Shown here: in pieces, positions 34,496-42,531 of the stretch
How the letters are laid out: every line of letters starts with the position of its first letter
How positions within the stretch are numbered: the first letter of the stretch is position 1
Assembly (NCBI RefSeq): GCF_036227105.1
Contig: NZ_CP109434.1
Span: forward strand, 6,358,501 to 6,422,500
DNA: 64,000 nt
From: Amycolatopsis sp. NBC_01488
GTDB lineage: Bacteria > Actinomycetota > Actinomycetes > Mycobacteriales > Pseudonocardiaceae
Direction: 5' to 3'
Notes under the pieces: generated by a model
The model's database searches: none
Seen by the model: only the letters and a program-made list of their open reading frames with translations
Told to the model about the DNA's origin: nothing
Position numbers and translations under genes: made by a program

Positions 34496-36316
34496 GTGGC
34501 CGGACGGATGCGGGTGCGGGCGGCGGTGCTCGCCGGGTCGGTGGTCGCGGCGGCGGGGTTCGCCCTCTTGTCGGCGGCACCGGCCTGGGCGCACGCCGAG
34601 CCGCTCGGCACGGTGCCCGCCGACGGCTCCACTGTGGACAGTTCGCCGTCGTCGATCGAGATCCGGTTGAGCGAGCCGGTGGAGACCGCGGCGACGAAGG
34701 TGTCCCTCGTGGACGGTGGCGGGCGCACGCTGCCCACCTCACCCGCCACTCTGCTGCGTACCGCCGGGGCCGGCCCGGAGGAACCGGTCACCCTGCGGAT
34801 CCCGCTGCCGGTGCTGGCCCCGGACGCCTACCGGCTGTCCTGGACGACGGTGTCGAGCGACGACCTCCACACGACCGCCGGGACCATGGTCTTCGGCGTG
34901 CAGCGCGCGGTGGCACCGGCCACGGCAGGGCCGCCCGCCGACCCGCTCCCGGCCCTCGGTGAGGTGCTCGCCCAGGCGGCGATCTACCTCGGGTTCGGCG
35001 GCTGGATCGGCTCGATGGTCCTGCTGTTCTTGCGCAGGCCGCAGGATGGCCCTGCTCGTCCCGTGCGGGCGCGGTTGCTGCGGACCGGAGCGATCGCGGC
35101 CGTCGTCGGGTTCCTCGGTGGCATCGCCCTGATGCTGGTGCGGGCGGCCGCGTTCGGGCCCGACGTCGTGCCGGTGGCGTGGCAGCTGGTCAGCGGAACC
35201 ACCGCCGGACCGCCATGGGTGATCCGCGAAGCCGTCGCGCTGGGCATGGCGGCCCTGTCGGTCAGCGCATTGCGCCGCGGCTCGCTGCCGAGACGGCCGG
35301 TGGCCGCCGTGGCGCTGGGGCTCGCCGTGGCCGGCGCGGCCACCACAGCACTGCTCGGGCACCTCGCCCGGTCGGGACCGCTGCTGCTGGTCACCGACAT
35401 CCTGCACATCCTCGCGACCATGACGTGGGCCGGAACCGTGATCGTCGCCGGCGTCGTCCTGGTCGGCCTGCGGGGGCACCGCGAGCAAGCCAGAGCGGTT
35501 CTCCGCCGCTTCGGCCTCGTCGCGACCGGCGCGCTGGCCGTGCTGGTGGCGACCGGCTTGCTGCTGGCCGGCGACCGGGTGGCTTCGCTGGACGCCCTCC
35601 TGCTGTCCACCTACGGCAGGATCCTGGTGGTCAAGGCGGCCCTCGTCGCGGTTGCCGCGCTGACCGGTCTCGCGACCACCCGGAGCCTGCACGGGCGCAA
35701 GCAGGATCCCGCGCGGACCGGCCCCGCCGTGCGGACCGAGATGGCGGTGCTCGCCGGAGTGCTCGTCGTGACCGCGGGACTGGTGTCGACCCACCAGGCG
35801 ACCGGGCCCCAGTGGCATCCCCCGGACGCCGTGGCCACGCAGACCTCACTGGCGGCCGACGACCTCGTCGGCACGGTCGACGTGCGGCCCAACCTGCCCG
35901 GGCGCAACTTCGTCACGGTGAACCTGTTCGACACCCGCCGTCCGGCACCCGCGCCGATCCAGGCCGTCGACGTGCTCCTGCGCGGACCGGGCGGCGCGGC
36001 GGTGACCCGCACGGCAAGCCCGGCCGGTCCCGGCTCCTACCTCCTGGCCACCGACGACCTGGCCGACAGCGGGCCCTGGACGATCACCGTCATCGCCCAC
36101 CGGCCCGACCTGGCACCGGCTTCGGCCAGTCTGCAGTGGACGGTGCCACCGGCGACGGCTTTCACGCGGCCGACCGTCTTTTCCGATGCGCCGTTGACCG
36201 CCTACACCCAGTGGGCGGCCGCGCTGGCGCTGCTGGCCGGCGTCGCGGCGGCGCGGCTGCTGCCGGGCCGGCGACCGCGCCGCATCCGCGACACCGAACA
36301 GGCATCGGTGTCATGA
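34496..36316 (+). CDS. CopC-CopD fusion copper protein (YcnJ-like)
   Basis: It starts at GTG 34496, 4 bases after the preceding stop; the product has 606 residues. The signal peptide ends AAPAWA, so the mature protein begins HAEPLGTVPADG, the N-terminal histidine typical of CopC. The second CopC site motif (SSDDLHTTAGTMVFGV) is also present. About eight CopD membrane helices follow (AAIYLGFGGWIGSMVLLFL; ILHILATMTWAGTVIVAGV). A C-terminal extracytoplasmic domain (residues about 440-565) and a final helix complete it. By family knowledge such fusions bind copper outside and move it inward. Here that would supply copper for the multicopper oxidase subunits. The downstream STAS gene overlaps by ATGA. 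Confidence 0.92.
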   Translation: MAGRMRVRAAVLAGSVVAAAGFALLSAAPAWAHAEPLGTVPADGSTVDSSPSSIEIRLSEPVETAATKVSLVDGGGRTLPTSPATLLRTAGAGPEEPVTLRIPLPVLAPDAYRLSWTTVSSDDLHTTAGTMVFGVQRAVAPATAGPPADPLPALGEVLAQAAIYLGFGGWIGSMVLLFLRRPQDGPARPVRARLLRTGAIAAVVGFLGGIALMLVRAAAFGPDVVPVAWQLVSGTTAGPPWVIREAVALGMAALSVSALRRGSLPRRPVAAVALGLAVAGAATTALLGHLARSGPLLLVTDILHILATMTWAGTVIVAGVVLVGLRGHREQARAVLRRFGLVATGALAVLVATGLLLAGDRVASLDALLLSTYGRILVVKAALVAVAALTGLATTRSLHGRKQDPARTGPAVRTEMAVLAGVLVVTAGLVSTHQATGPQWHPPDAVATQTSLAADDLVGTVDVRPNLPGRNFVTVNLFDTRRPAPAPIQAVDVLLRGPGGAAVTRTASPAGPGSYLLATDDLADSGPWTITVIAHRPDLAPASASLQWTVPPATAFTRPTVFSDAPLTAYTQWAAALALLAGVAAARLLPGRRPRRIRDTEQASVS

Positions 36317-36660
36317 CGAGGGCTGACACCGGCTTCTCGATCTCGGTGACCGAGGGCGACGACCGGGTGCTGGTGCGCCTCGCCGGCGACCTGGACGAAA
36401 ACGGCAGCGGCCTGGTCGCCCTGTGGCTTACGCCGTACGTGATCCTGACGCCGGGGCGTCCGGTGGTGCTCGACCTGACGGAGCTGACCGCCGTGCACCA
36501 CACCGGATGGGAGACCCTCGCCGATCTGGTCGAGCTCGCCGCGTACCGCCGCTGCTCCCTCGAGCTCGTCGCGGACGAGTCAGGCGACGGACGGCCGTCG
36601 CACCTCGACGGTTTCGCGTCGCTCATTCCGTTACCGGCTGGTCGGCGTGCGCGTGGGTGA
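36313..36660 (+). CDS. STAS-domain protein (anti-sigma antagonist type)
   Basis: The protein has 115 residues, with its start codon overlapping the CopCD stop (ATGA). The fold pattern matches STAS domains: an opening strand with VTEGDDRVLVRLAGDLDENG, the middle VVLDLTELTAVHHTGWETLA and a C-terminal helix/strand. The usual phospho-accepting Ser in the D-S/T-S-G loop is here TAVHHTG, so regulation by a serine kinase is uncertain. It closes the secreted-oxidase operon; a link to a sigma-factor partner switch is possible but no partner gene is adjacent. Confidence 0.75.
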   Translation: MTRADTGFSISVTEGDDRVLVRLAGDLDENGSGLVALWLTPYVILTPGRPVVLDLTELTAVHHTGWETLADLVELAAYRRCSLELVADESGDGRPSHLDGFASLIPLPAGRRARG

Positions 36661-36687
36661 TGGCCGCGAACCGCAGCGAGTTGCGGC

Positions 36688-37459
36688 CGGCGGCGGCTGT
36701 GGCGCGAGGAGGACGTCACCTGGAAGGGCAAGTTCCGCGGACCCCTGCACGGGGTGACCAGCCTGCCGCGCCCGTTCGCCGGCGCGCCCCGGATCTGGCA
36801 CGGCTCGGCGACCACCGTGACTTCGGCCGAGCTGGCCGCGAAGTGGGGTGACCCGCTGTTCTCGGCCAACGCGATCCAGCCACGGGACAACTACACCGTC
36901 CTGATCGAGCACTACCGGAAGGAGCACGCCGAACACGGTCACGACCCGCGGTTCGCCTTCGTCGGCGCCGGAGCGGGGATTCCTGTACCTGGCCGACACG
37001 ACGCAGGAGGCGCGTGAGGCCTTCGGCCCGGCCCACGAGAAGATCGTGGCGTTCTTCAACCAGCCGGGGAACCACACCCAGGGCAACGCGATGGAGTTCC
37101 CGACCATCGACGACGCGATCGCACGCGGGCCGGTCCTGGTCGGCAGCCCGCGGCAGATCGCCGAGAAGATCCTGTGGTGGCACGAGGCGTTCGGGCACGA
37201 CCTGCAGTCCTTCAGCCTGCCCACGATGATCCCGCACGAGCAGCAGCTGGCCATGCTCGAACGCTTCGCCGCCGAAGTCGTGCCCGTGGTGCGCGCGGCG
37301 GCGCCGACGGCACTGTGGACCGAGCACGACCCCTACGGCGGCCGTCCCGCCGTCCACGGCCGCACCGCCACCGATGCGGCCGGCGCCATCGAAGGAGCGA
37401 CCACGCGGTCGAGCCCACGGCCTGCCGGACCGCGAACCGTGGCCCGACAACTGCGCTAA
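36688..37459 (+). pseudogene. Remnant of an LLM-class flavin-dependent oxidoreductase
   Basis: Homology to bacterial luciferase-like monooxygenases runs from LWREEDVTWKGKF through GVTSLPRPFAGAPRIWHGSA, AELAAKWGDPLFSAN and RDNYTVLIEHYRKEHAEHGH. A frame change at about 36975-36980 shifts the reading to FLYLADTTQEAREAFGPAHE, after which RGPVLVGSPRQIAEKILWWH continues to the end. The N-terminal half, including the start codon, is absent; the preceding STAS gene ends only 28 bases upstream. Two independent lesions make a sequencing error an unlikely full explanation. It lies tail to tail with the intact monooxygenase of the same superfamily. Confidence 0.85.
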
Positions 37460-38727
37460 GGCAGCTCCAGGTGCTCGCGCAACGTCGTGCCTTCGTACTC
37501 GGTGCGGTAGACACCGCGGTCCTGCAGCTCGGGCACCAGCCGGTCGACGATGTCGTCGAGCGCCGCCGGGACCAGGTGTGGGCTGACGTTGAACCCGTCC
37601 ACCGCGCGGGTGTGGACATAGCGCGCCCACTCGTCGGCGACCTGCCCCGGCGTGCCGACGAAACCGTGCTGGCGCGGCTGGACCTCCAGCACGAGCTGGT
37701 GGATGGACAGCTTCTTCGCCTCCGCCAGCTGCCGCCACTGCCGGATCCGGTCGAGCTTCCCGGTCCGGTCGGCGATCGAGATCGTTCCGCGCGACGGGTC
37801 GAGTTCGCCTTCCACCGGTTCGACGTCCGGTAGCGGGCCGTGCGGGTCGTAGGCCGACAGGTCCTGGCCCCAGTACTGTTCGAGGAACGCCAGCGCGCGC
37901 TGCGGCGTGATCTGGCGCCGCCGGATGTCCTGCGCGCGCTCGGCCGCGTCGGCGGGGGTGTCGCCGAGCACGACGGTCGCACCGGGCAGGATCCGGACGG
38001 CGTCGGCGGGCCGGCCGTGGCGGGCGAGGCGGGCGCGCAGGTCTTCGGCGTAGGCGAGAGCCTGGTCGTAGGCGGTGTTGGCCGAGAAGGCGACGTCCGC
38101 GTACTTCGCCGCCAGTTCGCGGCCACCGGGGGAGTCGCCGGCCTGGAACAGCACCGGCCGGCCCTGCGGGCTGGGCGGCACGGTCGGGGCCGCCCGCACG
38201 TTGACCAGATCGGTGTGCCGATCGACCAGCCCGCCGCCGGACCAGAGCGCGAGGGCCGCTTCGACGAACTGCTCGGCGCGTTCGTACCGGCGTTCGTGGG
38301 CCAGCCAGCCGCCGTGGCGGAAGTTGGCGCCGGTCCAGGCGTTGTCGGTGGTGACGATGTTCCAGCCCGCCCGGCCGCCGGACAGGAAGTCCAAAGAGGA
38401 CAGTCGGCGGGCGAGGTCGGCGGGGAAGTTGTAGGTGGTGTTCTGGGTGGCGACCAGCCCGATGCGCGTGGTGGCGGCGGCCAGTGCGCTCAGCTGGGTG
38501 ATCACGTCCGGGCGGCCGGCGACGTCGAGGGCGTGCACGCGGCCGCGGTTCTCCCGCACCCGCAGCCCTTCGCCCAGGAAGAACGCGTCGAACAGCCCGC
38601 GCTCGAGGGTCCGCGCCACCGACACGTAGGTCTCGATCTCGGTGTGCGGCGCGTTCGACGGGTCGTCCCACAGGAACTGCGGGCCGACGCCGGTGTAGAA
38701 CACGCCGAGGTGCAGCCGCGCGGTCAT
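37456..38727 (-). CDS. NtaA/SnaA/DszA-family FMNH2-dependent monooxygenase
   Basis: The product has 423 residues from ATG 38727. Features of the family: LHLGVFYTGVGPQFLW at the N-terminus, TRIGLVATQNTTYNFPADLA, GRAGWNIVTTDNAWTGANFR, GRPVLFQAGDSPGGRELAA and the C-terminal GTTLREHLELP. These TIM-barrel enzymes use reduced FMN supplied by a separate reductase and oxidise thioethers, nitriloacetate or dibenzothiophene sulfone. No reductase gene is adjacent. Its start overlaps the stop of a decayed paralogue (ATGA). Near a GNAT and a polar amino-acid importer it recalls the Bacillus ytmI/cmo locus for S-modified cysteine salvage. Confidence 0.9.
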   Translation of the reverse strand: MTARLHLGVFYTGVGPQFLWDDPSNAPHTEIETYVSVARTLERGLFDAFFLGEGLRVRENRGRVHALDVAGRPDVITQLSALAAATTRIGLVATQNTTYNFPADLARRLSSLDFLSGGRAGWNIVTTDNAWTGANFRHGGWLAHERRYERAEQFVEAALALWSGGGLVDRHTDLVNVRAAPTVPPSPQGRPVLFQAGDSPGGRELAAKYADVAFSANTAYDQALAYAEDLRARLARHGRPADAVRILPGATVVLGDTPADAAERAQDIRRRQITPQRALAFLEQYWGQDLSAYDPHGPLPDVEPVEGELDPSRGTISIADRTGKLDRIRQWRQLAEAKKLSIHQLVLEVQPRQHGFVGTPGQVADEWARYVHTRAVDGFNVSPHLVPAALDDIVDRLVPELQDRGVYRTEYEGTTLREHLELP

Positions 38728-39158
38728 GCCGCACCCCCGACCGCGAACAGGCTCACCGGGCGGGCGAGGCCGAGCGACTCGCGCAGGGTGGCGCCCGGGG
38801 CCGGCGAGTGAGCAGACCTTCGGTGCGCAGCGCCGGCAGGACTTCACCGGCCAGCACCGGCAGGTCGGTCGCCGCGGCGGGGTGCAGCCGGACGCCGTCG
38901 ACTGAAGTCGACGTGGTGCACCTTGCCGGGGTCGAGGTACCGCCCGTTGGCGACGTCTTTGACGACGGCGTCGTCGTCCCAGGAGTCCCACAGCCTGCGC
39001 ACGACTTCGACGACGTCGGCGACTTCGTGGTGCAGCGCGTCTGGGTCGAGCCGGGAGCCGCCGGCGGTGGCGACGACACCGGCCACCGCGCCGGGGGACA
39101 GCCGATCGGGCGAGGCGCCGTCCAGCTCCACGGCGACGTGCAGACTGCGAAAAGTCAT
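38724..39158 (-). pseudogene. Internally deleted DszA-family monooxygenase
   Basis: Only pieces of a roughly 430-residue enzyme remain: an N-terminus ([18 protein letters not shown]), a middle block ([34 protein letters not shown]), and in another frame [21 protein letters not shown] second frame change precedes the C-terminal GATLRESLGLARP. The middle-to-end junction coincides with two GTCGAC copies at 38897-38902 and 38907-38912, suggesting deletion at a short repeat. The original stop codon still overlaps the start of the intact monooxygenase, so the two genes once formed a translationally coupled operon. Confidence 0.85.
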
Positions 39159-39284
39159 GCTTTCACAGCTATCCGGTGCACGGCCTCGGCGCACGCACGT
39201 TCAGGATGTGGACCGCGCCGCCGGATGCCTCGTCCAGGATCTGGAATCGGCCGGTGGCTCGTTGACCGGGCTCGACGCGCTTCC

Positions 39285-39322
39285 TAAGGTTCGTCAGTGT
39301 CAGCGGAAAGCGCCCGCGCTTT
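39285..39322 (+). promoter_or_regulatory. Possible promoter and leader hairpin of the ABC importer operon
   Basis: A TAAGGT -10-like hexamer (39285-39290) is followed by a hairpin AAAGCGC/GCGCTTT at 39307-39322 that runs straight into a pyrimidine stretch (TTTTCTTCCCTTTCC), 33 bases before the GNAT start. It could attenuate transcription, but the two-base loop is tight and the stem is short. Confidence 0.3.
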
Positions 39323-39354
39323 TCTTCCCTTTCCTTTCCGGAACAGGTACCCCC

Positions 39355-39837
39355 ATGCCCGAATCCGTCTGGGTCGCCCAGTCTGATCCGCGGGTGCGGC
39401 CCTTGCTCGCCGACCTGGCCCGCGAGTATTCGTCCCGCTACCACCGCGTGCTCAACGACGTCCACTTCGAACTCCGTGAGTACCCGCCCGAGCGGTTCGC
39501 TCCGCCGCACGGTGGATTGCTGCTGCTCCTCACGGACGGTGTCGCGGTCGCGGGTGGGGCGTTCCAGCGCTACGACGCAGAAACCGCCGAACTCAAGCGC
39601 ATCTGGACTCATCGCGCGCACCGCGGCCACGGACTCGGCCGCCGGGTCGTCGCCGAACTGGAGGCCGAAGCCGTCCGCCGCTACTCCCGGCTCCACCTGA
39701 CCACCGGCCCGAACCAGCCCGAGGCACGCGGGCTCTACCTGGCGACCGGCTACACACCGCACTTCGACGTCGAGGCCGTCCCCGCCACGCGGTTGCGGTT
39801 CTCGAAAGCGCTTCCGGTCGTGGTGGCCGCGCGATGA
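39355..39837 (+). CDS. GNAT family N-acetyltransferase
   Basis: The product has 160 residues from ATG 39355. It shows GNAT motif A with the acetyl-CoA loop (RAHRGHGLGRRVVAELEAEA), preceded by the central strands (VAVAGGAFQRYDAETAELKR) and followed by GLYLATGYTPHF. Its stop overlaps the start of the permease gene by ATGA, so it is first in the importer operon. In Bacillus the comparable operon carries an acetyltransferase that protects S-substituted cysteines before oxidation. A similar role is plausible here but is inferred from context only. Confidence 0.88.
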   Translation: MPESVWVAQSDPRVRPLLADLAREYSSRYHRVLNDVHFELREYPPERFAPPHGGLLLLLTDGVAVAGGAFQRYDAETAELKRIWTHRAHRGHGLGRRVVAELEAEAVRRYSRLHLTTGPNQPEARGLYLATGYTPHFDVEAVPATRLRFSKALPVVVAAR

Positions 39838-40757
39838 CCAGCGACCTTGGAACCCGGCCCGCGTCCGCCGCGGCGCCGGATGAAGCACTGAAGATCGTTC
39901 CCGCGCGGCACCCGTGGACCTGGATCGCGGCCGCCGTGGTGGCGGTCCTCGTCGCGATGGCCGGGCACGCCCTGGTGACCAACACCGCGTTCGACTGGCC
40001 GACGTTCTCGCGGTTCGTCTTCCAGAAATCGATCTTGGAAGCGGTCGCGCTGACGCTCGAACTGACGTTGTTCGGCGTCGTCGCGGGATTCCTGCTCGGC
40101 ACCGTCCTGGCGGTGCTGCGCATTTCCCGCAATCCGTTGCTGCGGGCGGTCAGCTGAACCTACACGTGGATCTTCCGGTCCGTGCCGCTCATCCTGCAAC
40201 TGCTGTTCTGGTACAACCTCGCGATCCTCTACAACGAGATCTCCTTCGGCGTCCCGTTCGGCCCGTCGTTCGTGTCGGTGGGGACGATGAGCCTGATCCC
40301 GCCGTTCCTCGCCGCCGGCCTCGGGCTGGCCCTGCACCAGGGCGCTTACGCCGCCGAAATCGTGCGCGCCGGGTTCCTCTCCGTGGACGCCGGGCAACGC
40401 GAGGCCGCCGCCGCGCTGGGCATCCCGGCCGGGCGCCAGTTCCGCCGGATCGTGCTGCCGCAGGCGATGCGCACCATCGTGCCGACCGCCGCGAACGAAA
40501 TCGTGGGCCTGCTGAAGGCGACGTCCCAGGTGTACGTCATGGCCCTGCCGGAGTTGTTCTACCAGGTCCAGGTGATCTACACGCGCAGCGGCCGGGTGAT
40601 CCCGCTGCTGCTGGTGGCCACCGCCTGGTACCTCGCGCTGACCACCGTGCTGTCGGTCGCGCAGTACTACGTCGAGCGCCACTTCGGCCGCGGTGCCCAG
40701 CGCACCTTGCCGCCGACGCCCCTGCAGCGCCTGCGCACGGCCTGGAGGCGGGCATGA
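39834..40757 (+). pseudogene. Polar amino-acid ABC permease interrupted by an in-frame TGA
   Basis: One reading frame encodes a complete HisM/TcyL-type permease, except for a TGA at 40155-40157. Before it come the N-terminal cytoplasmic segment and two helices, ending ISRNPLLRAVS. After it the same frame continues TYTWIFRSVPLILQLLFWYN and includes the EAA loop (GQREAAAALGIPAGRQFRRI, then VLPQAMRTIVP). The family normally has Trp at this place (SWxYTWxFR), so a TGG-to-TGA change is the simplest explanation. GTG 40182 could restart translation, but that product would lack the first two helices. The next base is A, not the C that favours TGA readthrough. The downstream ATPase gene overlaps by ATGA. 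Confidence 0.88.
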
Positions 40758-41521
40758 CCGCGGACTTCATGGTGGACGTCCGGGGCGTCCACAAGAGCTT
40801 CGGGGCGCTGACCGTGCTGGACGGCGTCGATCTCCAGGTGCGCCAGGGTGAGGTGACTGTGCTCCTGGGACCGTCCGGGTCCGGGAAGTCGACGCTGCTG
40901 CGGCTGATCAACCACCTCGAACGTGCCGACCGCGGCTTCATCAGCGTCGGCGGGGAGCTGATGGGCTACCGGCGGTCCGGCGACCGCCTGCACGAACTGA
41001 AGGAGCGCGAGATCCTCAAGCAGCGCACCAGGATCGGGTTCGTGTTCCAGAACTTCAACCTGTTCGGGCACCTGACGGTGCTGGAGAACGTCGTCGAGGC
41101 GCCGGTTTCCGCGCAACGCCGTCCGCGCGCCGAAGCCGAGGCGAAGGCGCGAGAGCTGCTCGTCCGCGTCGGGCTCGCGGAGAAGACAGCCGAGTACCCG
41201 CGGCGGTTGTCCGGCGGGCAGCAGCAGCGGGTCGCGATCGCGCGGGCGCTGGCGCTCGAACCGGACGTCCTGCTGTTCGACGAACCCACCTCGGCGCTCG
41301 ATCCGGAGTTGGTCGGCGAGGTCCTGGAAGTCATCCGCGACCTGGCGAAGGCGGGCACGACCATGGTCGTCGTCACCCACGAGCTGGGCTTCGCGCGCGA
41401 AGTCGCCGACACCGTCGTGTTCCTCGACGAGGGCCGCGTGGTCGAACACGGCCCGCCTGCTCAGGTGCTCGACCACCCCCGTCACGCCCGGACCCGGGCC
41501 TTCGTCGACAAAGTCCTTTGA
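40754..41521 (+). CDS. Polar amino-acid ABC transporter ATPase
   Basis: The product has 255 residues and a complete nucleotide-binding domain: Walker A GPSGSGKSTLLRLINHLE, Q-loop VFQNFNLFGHLTVLENVVEA, signature LSGGQQQRVAIARALA, Walker B VLLFDEPTSALDPELV and H-loop VVVTHELGFA. It belongs to the HisP/GlnQ subfamily, with the extra 10-15 residue insert after the Walker A strand that is common in sulfur amino-acid importers (MGYRRSGDRLHELKEREILK). It energises the importer with the interrupted permease and the lipoprotein encoded next. Start and stop are tightly packed in the operon. Confidence 0.95.
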   Translation: MTADFMVDVRGVHKSFGALTVLDGVDLQVRQGEVTVLLGPSGSGKSTLLRLINHLERADRGFISVGGELMGYRRSGDRLHELKEREILKQRTRIGFVFQNFNLFGHLTVLENVVEAPVSAQRRPRAEAEAKARELLVRVGLAEKTAEYPRRLSGGQQQRVAIARALALEPDVLLFDEPTSALDPELVGEVLEVIRDLAKAGTTMVVVTHELGFAREVADTVVFLDEGRVVEHGPPAQVLDHPRHARTRAFVDKVL

Positions 41522-41529
41522 GGAGAGTC

Positions 41530-42468
41530 ATGAAGCTGAGAACCCTGTTGCTCGCATCGGTGTTCGCGCTCACCGCGTGCGGCAGCCCCGAAGCGGCGAC
41601 CGCTCCGGCGGCCGGCCGGCCCGGTGGCGTCAACGTCACCGCCGACCAGAACCGCGTCCGGGCGCAGAAGGTCGACGCGATCGCCGCGCTCGTCCCGGCC
41701 GACATCCGGAACCGCGGCACCCTGGTCGTCGGGACCACCGGCAACGGCACTCCGCCGCTGTCCTTCCGTGCCGACGACGACAAGACGGTCATCGGCGTCG
41801 AACCCGACCTCGCGCAGCTGGTCGCCGACGTCCTCGGGCTCAAGCTCGACCTGCAGGCGTCGTCGTGGGAGAACCTGTTCCTGTCGGTGGAGAACCGCCA
41901 GTTCGACGCCGGGTTCTCGAACATCACGGTGACCGAGGAGCGCAAGGACAAGTACGACTTCGCCACTTACCGCAAGGACACGATCGCGTTCGAGGTCAAG
42001 AACGAGAAGAACATCTCGGTACGCGAGCCGAAGGACATCGCCGGACTCACCGTGGGCGTCGGCGCCGGGACGAACCAGGAGCAGATCCTGCTGCGCTGGG
42101 ACCAGCAGAACAAGGCCGCCGGGCTGGCGCCGGTGAAGTTCCAGTACTACCAGGCGACCTCGGACTACTACCTCGCGCTGCAGTCCGGCCGCATCGACGC
42201 CTACGTCGGCCCGAACCCGACCTCGGCCTACCACGTGGCCGTCGACGGGAAGACCAAGATCGTCGGCACGGTTTCCGGTGGCGGGGCGATCCCCGCGGAC
42301 ATCGCGGCGATGACCAAGAAGGACGACGGCCTGGTGAAGGCGCTGCAGCAGGCTCTGGACACGGTCATCAAGAACGGCCAGTACGCGGCGGTCCTCAAGC
42401 GCTGGAACCTCGCTTCCGAGGCGTTGCCCGCGTCGGAGGTCAACCCGCAGGGCCTGCCCCGCACGTGA
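41530..42468 (+). CDS. Amino-acid ABC transporter substrate-binding lipoprotein
   Basis: It starts at ATG 41530 behind AGGAGAG; the product has 312 residues. The lipobox is LTAC with Cys17, so it is a membrane-anchored lipoprotein. It shows the SBP family 3 pattern: RNRGTLVVGTTGNGTPPLSF, GVEPDLAQLVADVLGLKLD, ENRQFDAGFSNITVTEERK, KDIAGLTVGVGAGTNQEQI and DYYLALQSGRIDAYVG. These bind polar amino acids or derivatives. It is intact although the permease of its operon carries a stop codon. The ligand cannot be read from the sequence; a cysteine derivative is suggested by the neighbouring monooxygenases. Confidence 0.93.
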   Translation: MKLRTLLLASVFALTACGSPEAATAPAAGRPGGVNVTADQNRVRAQKVDAIAALVPADIRNRGTLVVGTTGNGTPPLSFRADDDKTVIGVEPDLAQLVADVLGLKLDLQASSWENLFLSVENRQFDAGFSNITVTEERKDKYDFATYRKDTIAFEVKNEKNISVREPKDIAGLTVGVGAGTNQEQILLRWDQQNKAAGLAPVKFQYYQATSDYYLALQSGRIDAYVGPNPTSAYHVAVDGKTKIVGTVSGGGAIPADIAAMTKKDDGLVKALQQALDTVIKNGQYAAVLKRWNLASEALPASEVNPQGLPRT

Positions 42469-42531
42469 CGCGACCGCGGCGACGAACCGGCTCGCCAGGC
42501 TTGGGGGAGCAGCTGCGGTAGTGTCCGCCGA

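Noticed and set aside
39159-39354. SAM-type or other sulfur riboswitch upstream of the importer operon
   Set aside because: Only one short hairpin was seen; no kink-turn, pseudoknot or conserved junction could be recognised.
40155-40157. Selenocysteine or efficient readthrough at the permease TGA
   Set aside because: No SECIS-like structure is apparent, Trp is expected at the site, and the following base is A, which does not favour readthrough.
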